Positions 13,328-16,773 of a stretch of 16,773 nucleotides of DNA are shown one piece after another. The first letter of the stretch is position 1. The number at the start of each line of letters is the position of its first letter. Location of the stretch: NCBI GenBank assembly GCA_017578085.1, contig PKQR01000035.1:1-16773 (forward strand), given 5' to 3'. The translations under genes and the position numbers were made by a program. This DNA comes from Bacillota bacterium (lineage in GTDB: Bacteria; Bacillota; Limnochordia; Limnochordales; ZCTH02-B6). Under the pieces are notes generated by a model. It saw only the letters and a list, made by a program, of their open reading frames with translations. It was not told where the DNA came from and made no database searches.

Positions 13328-13631
13328 CGCCCGCGCCCCTTTCGAGTAACGTGACAGCCCGGGTTCTCATCGCCCTCTTACCCGAGCACAGGGCGTTCAA
13401 TTCGGTTCTTGACTGCCATCACCCTCTCGCGCTGTACCAGGGCCGCCCTATGGACGCTCCCATCTTGATCATTTCGCCCAATTCCGTCATTGTCATAATT
13501 CGGTCACCGGGCTCATCCGAACCATCAGAAGACAAGGTCTTGCGCCGCTCGGCGGGGAACGTATTTGGTTATCAACGGCAACGTGCGGTTTTCCGTCGCA
13601 CTAGGGTTTCACCGGGAGAGGAACGTACGCC
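13328..13631. promoter_or_regulatory. Divergent intergenic region with possible chemoreceptor promoter
   Basis: About 300 bases without a gene between the unknown minus-strand gene and the second chemoreceptor. The clearest signal is TGTCATAAT (13491-13499), an extended -10 element (TGn plus CATAAT, five of six to consensus) reading towards the receptor; it has no good -35 and would leave a leader of about 125 bases. The region is less G+C-rich than the genes around it. No sigma-28-type flagellar promoter was seen. Confidence 0.35.
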
Positions 13632-15149
13632 ATGCGGTTGTCCATCGGCTCTAAACTCGGCATCGGTTTCACGCTGGTCATGCTGCTGATCGGCTCGGTG
13701 ATGTATCTCGGCCTGAGCGGTTTCAAGTCCATCTCCGAGGCCTACGAAGCAGAGATCGCCCGCATCAGTGCAGCCGCCGGCATCCGGGCGGACGTCTCAG
13801 ATGCCGTCCGAGCCACCGTCGACCGCCACTGGACGCTCATGTGGGGCCTGGCCATTCTGGGCATTATTGGAGCCACGGTAGTGCAGGTCCTTTTCACCCG
13901 CGGCACCGCGGGGCCCGTGCGACAGACTGCCCATGCGGCATTGCGGCTGGCCGATGGCGATTTGACCATCCCCAAGCTGGAGATCCACACTGGCGACGAG
14001 ATTGAAGAGATGGCCAGCGCCTTCAACCGTATGTTGGCCAACCTCAAGGAAATCATCTCGCAGATCCAGCGCACCGGCGCGACCTTAACCGAGCACGCCC
14101 GGCAGCTGCTCAACGTGGCGAACGAAACCACCGCCGCTACCGCCCACATCGCCGAGGCCATCAGCGAAGTGGCGCTGGGCACCGACAACCAGGTGCAGCA
14201 CATGCAGCGCACCGGCAACGCCATGGCCGAGCTGAAGCGGGCCATCGAGCAGATAGCGGCCGGTGCGGCGCGGCAGGCGCAACAGATGCAGGCCACGACC
14301 CGGCTGCTTGAGGAGATTAAGCAGGCCATCGACCAGGTCGCCTACTCCGCGCGGCAGGTGGCCGAGGCGGCAGCCGAAGGCACCCGGCGGGCCGAGTCCG
14401 GCGGGCAAGCCATGGAGCAGGTCGTGGAGGGCATTACCCAAGTACGGGCCGCCACCGGCCAGGTGGCGCAGCGGATCAATGAGCTGCGTGGCTATTCGGT
14501 GCAGATCGGGCAGATCGTGGAGCTCATCGGCGAAATTGCGGAGCAGACCAACCTGCTCGCCCTCAACGCCGCGATTGAGGCGGCCAGGGCCGGTGAGCAC
14601 GGGCGGGGTTTCGGCGTCGTCGCGGACGAGGTACGGCGCCTCGCGGTGCGGGCGGCCGAGTCCACGCAAGAGATCAGCCGACTCATCGCCAACATCCAGA
14701 CGGCGGTCGACGCCGCGGTCGAAGCCATCGGCTCAGGTGAGCGGCACGTGGCAACCAGCACGGAGCTGGCCGGCCGTGCCCGGGACGAGCTGCAGGAGAT
14801 CATCGCGGCCATCAACACGACCGACGACATGGCCCGCACCATTTCCGCGGCGGCCCAGCAGATGGCGGCCGCCGGCCCCAAGATGCTGCAGGCCATGGAC
14901 GAGATGGCCCGCATCACCCAGGAGAACACCGCCGCCACCCGGCGCATGACCGCGGCCAGCGACAACGTCATCCACGCCATGGACGAGGTGGCGGCCATCT
15001 CCGAGGAAACCGCCGGCGGCGCCGAGCAGGTGAGCGCCTCGACGCAGCAGGTCAACGCCTCGGCGCAGACCATGAAGGAATCGGTAAAGCAGCTGACCGA
15101 TCTCGCCGACCAATTGGCCGAGCTGGTTGGGCGCTTCAAGGTGCAGTGA
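13632..15149 (+). CDS. Methyl-accepting chemotaxis protein with minimal sensor region
   Basis: A 505-residue chemoreceptor. TM1 is about 8-28; the extracytoplasmic part is only about 38 residues (29-66); TM2 about 67-88; HAMP about 89-142 (GDEIEEMASAFNRML); then a long signalling coiled coil with hairpin tip EQTNLLALNAAIEAARAGEH and VVADEVRRLA, like the receptor at the left end of the window. No C-terminal CheR-tethering pentapeptide is present. The sequence before the gap (LGLSGFKSISEAYEAEI) looks like the first helix of a four-helix-bundle sensor, which normally spans about 150 residues, so the sensor appears to have lost most of its bundle. ATG 13632 has GGGAGAGG about ten bases upstream. 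It may signal through membrane or HAMP state rather than by ligand binding, or have lost its input. Confidence 0.95.
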   Translation: MRLSIGSKLGIGFTLVMLLIGSVMYLGLSGFKSISEAYEAEIARISAAAGIRADVSDAVRATVDRHWTLMWGLAILGIIGATVVQVLFTRGTAGPVRQTAHAALRLADGDLTIPKLEIHTGDEIEEMASAFNRMLANLKEIISQIQRTGATLTEHARQLLNVANETTAATAHIAEAISEVALGTDNQVQHMQRTGNAMAELKRAIEQIAAGAARQAQQMQATTRLLEEIKQAIDQVAYSARQVAEAAAEGTRRAESGGQAMEQVVEGITQVRAATGQVAQRINELRGYSVQIGQIVELIGEIAEQTNLLALNAAIEAARAGEHGRGFGVVADEVRRLAVRAAESTQEISRLIANIQTAVDAAVEAIGSGERHVATSTELAGRARDELQEIIAAINTTDDMARTISAAAQQMAAAGPKMLQAMDEMARITQENTAATRRMTAASDNVIHAMDEVAAISEETAGGAEQVSASTQQVNASAQTMKESVKQLTDLADQLAELVGRFKVQ

Positions 15150-15490
15150 AAGCGACGATCGACCAACCCGCCGGGTGGTACGTTTGGGTAGGTCGCTCGT
15201 GCTGGGAGTCATCGTTGGCTGGTCTGCGGTGCGGGGATGGCTTTTGCCGCCCTGGTCTCGGACGTCCGACCCATGGACAACTGCTCCGGCACTGGGGCGG
15301 CGAAACAGAGTTGCTGGTCGTCCACGGAGGTGGTCACTACAGCACTTAAGATGACGAGGCCGAGTCGCTTAAGGTAAGCTGCTTCGTCGTCGCAGCGCGA
15401 GACCGTGACGTGCCCTGACCGTCGGAAAACAAGGGCCATCCGGTGGGGTCCAGCTTGGGATCATGACACAGGTGTGTAATGCCACAGCCT
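15150..15490. other. Intergenic stretch with no convincing gene
   Basis: About 340 bases between the second chemoreceptor and the SecB-like gene. Two overlapping small frames were considered: a 67-codon plus-strand frame from GTG 15146, whose start overlaps the receptor stop as GTGA, and a 76-codon minus-strand frame (15209-15439) beginning MALVFRRSGHVTVSRCDD. Neither has a good ribosome binding site nor recognisable similarity, and they overlap each other. The stretch marks the change from G+C-rich chromosome to the lower-G+C cassette on its right and may hold a decayed gene end. No tRNA gene or attachment repeat was found. Confidence 0.4.
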
Positions 15491-15964
15491 TCATTCGGAG
15501 AAGTCTATCGAGGAGGTCGTCGTGTCTAGGAGCTTGTGCACGTTGACCGTCGGAAGAACAAAAGGGGGATTCAGACCCGCGGTGGCCGATATACTCGTAA
15601 CCGCAGCCCGCAGATAGGGGAAAAGTATGGCTGTTCCATTCAACTGGAGCAGGTCGATGATTTGGTTCCGTTCCCGCTGAGTCTCGACCTCCTCGTCGAC
15701 GACGAAGGAGAAAACCCCGAAGTAATCGAGGAACAGTTCCACAAGCCTCTTATCGGATGGACCCTCCGCTGTGGCAGGATCCTCTAGGAACAACGAACAC
15801 GACAACGTGATCCTGGCCACGCGGGCAGACAGCGACCCTTGGATTTTCCTTCCGATCCTTACTGCCAGCTGCAGATTACCCTCGGTTTGTTCAAGGGCCT
15901 GATGGTCGCACCGCCAGTGGAGCGATTCTATCCCACAATGATTCAGCCTGATCTTCGCTTCCAT
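15491..15964 (-). CDS. SecB-like chaperone, possible toxin-antitoxin chaperone
   Basis: A 157-residue protein resembling preprotein chaperone SecB and the SecB-like chaperones of toxin-antitoxin-chaperone modules such as mycobacterial Rv1957. Diagnostic part: GVFSFVVDEEV (strand and turn), then LNGTAILFPYLRAAVTSISA and LNPPFVLPTVNVHKLL, which parallels the SecB pattern LFPYxRxxxTS...PxxxxPVNxxxL. The N-terminal half (IESLHWRCD, IQGSLSARVARITLSCSLFLED) gives the beta-sheet strands. ATG 15964 is preferred; GTG 15973 in the same frame overlaps the upstream stop as GTGA. Either way translation is coupled to the 129-residue protein upstream. G+C content is visibly lower than in the left part of the window, suggesting transfer. 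Canonical SecB is proteobacterial, so in this background a system-specific chaperone is likelier than general export. Confidence 0.8.
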   Translation of the reverse strand: MEAKIRLNHCGIESLHWRCDHQALEQTEGNLQLAVRIGRKIQGSLSARVARITLSCSLFLEDPATAEGPSDKRLVELFLDYFGVFSFVVDEEVETQRERNQIIDLLQLNGTAILFPYLRAAVTSISATAGLNPPFVLPTVNVHKLLDTTTSSIDFSE

Positions 15965-15969
15965 CAGTC

Positions 15970-16359
15970 TCACGCCACTTCCGCAACAGCCTCGTCCCCG
16001 CGAAAAACGGTTCGCGCATGAAACTCCTTTCCTATCAGCCAACTGTAGCGGCTTGCTTTCGAGATTAACATGGTGTCGGAGTAAACCCACGTTGCGGGCT
16101 TCCATAGCCCCATCGGATAAACCTCACGCGACTCGGGAGACAGAACAACCTCCATACCGGGAACCGTCCAAGTCCGGGTTGGCCGGATTCCGACACAGTA
16201 GGATTGTTGCAATACTGAGTCCATCACGACTTCGTCCGCGTCGGCGTTATCCGGCAACGATTCAACCACCAGACCGGCACGCTCCAACAACTGGACAAAC
16301 TCGTCGTCGGTCATCTCTTCAAGTTCTCTCAGCAGCCGCTGGAAGTCTTCCTCGCGCAC
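15970..16359 (-). CDS. Unknown 129-residue protein, middle gene of putative TAC-like cassette
   Basis: No family recognised. The N-terminal 32 residues are acidic and helical (EEDFQRLLRELEEMTDDEFV, then QLLERAGLVVE). The rest looks like a small mixed domain rich in aromatic residues: SYCVGIRPTRTWTVPGMEVV, then REVYPMGLWKPATWVY and ASRYSWLIGKEFHARTVF. There is no helix-turn-helix, so it is not an obvious DNA-binding antitoxin. Its position between a putative toxin and a SecB-like chaperone is where TAC antitoxins are encoded, and TAC antitoxins carry a C-terminal hydrophobic chaperone-addiction segment; the tryptophan/tyrosine-rich C-terminal part could play that role. GTG 16359 has AAAGGGAGAG six to eight bases upstream. 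The gene starts 34 bases after its upstream neighbour and its stop overlaps the possible GTG start of the chaperone. Antitoxin function is inference only. Confidence 0.7.
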   Translation of the reverse strand: MREEDFQRLLRELEEMTDDEFVQLLERAGLVVESLPDNADADEVVMDSVLQQSYCVGIRPTRTWTVPGMEVVLSPESREVYPMGLWKPATWVYSDTMLISKASRYSWLIGKEFHARTVFRGDEAVAEVA

Positions 16360-16393
16360 GTCACACTCTCCCTTTCCCGTTCATGCTATCGTA

Positions 16394-16773
16394 TCATATC
16401 CTGGATTCGTTGCGTCTCACCGTGTCGTCCACGTGCTCCTCGGGTTCGGGAAAGGCAGCACGTACTACACGTATGCCGCCGTGAATACACAGCATATTGA
16501 TAACGTACCCGTCCCATGGCCGTTGCTTCCACACTCTCTTGCGACGTTTGCGCAGTTCCCTGATTACCCGAGTGCGATATTCTTGGAACCGCCTCATGTC
16601 ATCATAATCAAGCAGGTCAAGCACGGCGTGCCTCTCCACAGAGATTTCTGCTCTTAAGACTACGCCGCTACCAGCATAGCGCATATCGATCCACCAGCGG
16701 GCCCAACTCGCGCTCGATTCGAAAAAATAGAACCCGTCTCCTAGCCAGTGATGGTAACCTACGGACTTCTGAC
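16394..16773 (-). CDS. Putative ADP-ribosyltransferase-like protein, C-terminal part (5' end outside window)
   Basis: The frame is open from the window edge to TGA 16394, giving 126 residues of C-terminal sequence. It opens with VGYHHWLGDGFYFFESS and then ASWARWWID, resembling the W-L-G-x-G-x-Y-F-W/F-E pattern of small hypothetical proteins that look like ADP-ribosyltransferase-fold (DUF3990-like) toxins, followed by LRAEISVERHAVLDLLDYDD, a basic helical stretch (RELRKRRKRVWKQRPWD) and YVINMLCIHGGIRVVRAAF. The expected N-terminal YHGT-type NAD-binding motif would lie beyond the window, so the fold is not confirmed. ATG 16684 gives an apparent 96-residue start, but coding similarity clearly extends upstream of it. 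G+C is low relative to the chromosome around it. It is the first visible gene of the three-gene minus-strand cassette. Confidence 0.6.
   Translation of the reverse strand, partial: QKSVGYHHWLGDGFYFFESSASWARWWIDMRYAGSGVVLRAEISVERHAVLDLLDYDDMRRFQEYRTRVIRELRKRRKRVWKQRPWDGYVINMLCIHGGIRVVRAAFPEPEEHVDDTVRRNESRI

Noticed and set aside
15146..15349. Small plus-strand gene overlapping the receptor stop as GTGA
   Set aside because: The overlap is attractive, but the 67-residue product is unrecognised and rich in Cys/Trp/Gly, there is only a weak ribosome binding site, and an equally long antisense frame exists. Kept only as a note in the intergenic entry.
1..16773. CRISPR arrays, insertion sequences, tRNA or rRNA genes
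   Set aside because: No regularly spaced repeats, transposase motifs, terminal inverted repeats or cloverleaf-like segments were found on reading the window.

Overview
The window is a stretch of high-G+C bacterial chromosome with dense genes, short intergenic gaps, strong purine-rich ribosome binding sites (AGGAGG-like) and frequent GTG starts. Two chemotaxis receptors, a LemA/HtpX pair, a Thermus-type family-5 uracil-DNA glycosylase and a lysine-dehydrogenase-like protein resembling the Geobacillus enzyme fit a high-G+C, possibly thermophilic Firmicutes lineage (Symbiobacterium/Limnochorda/Thermaerobacter-like). That placement is inference from gene style; no rRNA or tRNA is present to confirm it.

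Left part (1-5283): a chemotaxis receptor with a large extracytoplasmic sensor domain reads leftward out of the window. It is divergent from a sirtuin (Sir2/CobB). A two-CBS-domain protein, the membrane protease HtpX and LemA follow, all on the minus strand; lemA-htpX is a compact pair with an 18-bp tandem duplication at the lemA stop, and an inverted repeat brackets the ribosome binding site of the CBS gene.

Metal/Crp-Fnr operon (5454-8060): a free-standing HMA metallochaperone domain, a P1B-type ATPase and a Crp/Fnr regulator form a plus-strand operon. A perfect FNR-type palindrome (TTGAC-N4-GTCAA) lies upstream, centred exactly at -41.5 of a plausible start site, and the regulator's recognition helix carries the matching E-x-x-S-R residues; autoregulation is therefore a good hypothesis. 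The ATPase is abnormal: it keeps the phosphorylation site DKTGT but lacks the second half of the P-domain (TGD and GDGxNDxP), as if about 120 residues had been removed in frame.

Middle (8180-13327): an AbrB-family membrane protein, a membrane-anchored HEXXH metallopeptidase of unknown role followed by a strong intrinsic terminator, a nuclease-family pseudogene (5' end lost, one frameshift), a family-5 uracil-DNA glycosylase that seems to use a CTG start, a saccharopine/lysine-dehydrogenase-like oxidoreductase, and a convergent unknown gene.

Right part (13632-16773): a second chemotaxis receptor with an almost absent sensor domain, then about 340 bp without a recognisable gene, then a lower-G+C, minus-strand three-gene cassette. 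It consists of the C-terminal part of a putative ADP-ribosyltransferase-like protein, an unknown 129-residue protein, and a SecB-like chaperone. Gene order and tight spacing resemble toxin-antitoxin-chaperone (TAC) modules, but with a different putative toxin and no visible HTH antitoxin. This is the best candidate in the window for an undescribed system.
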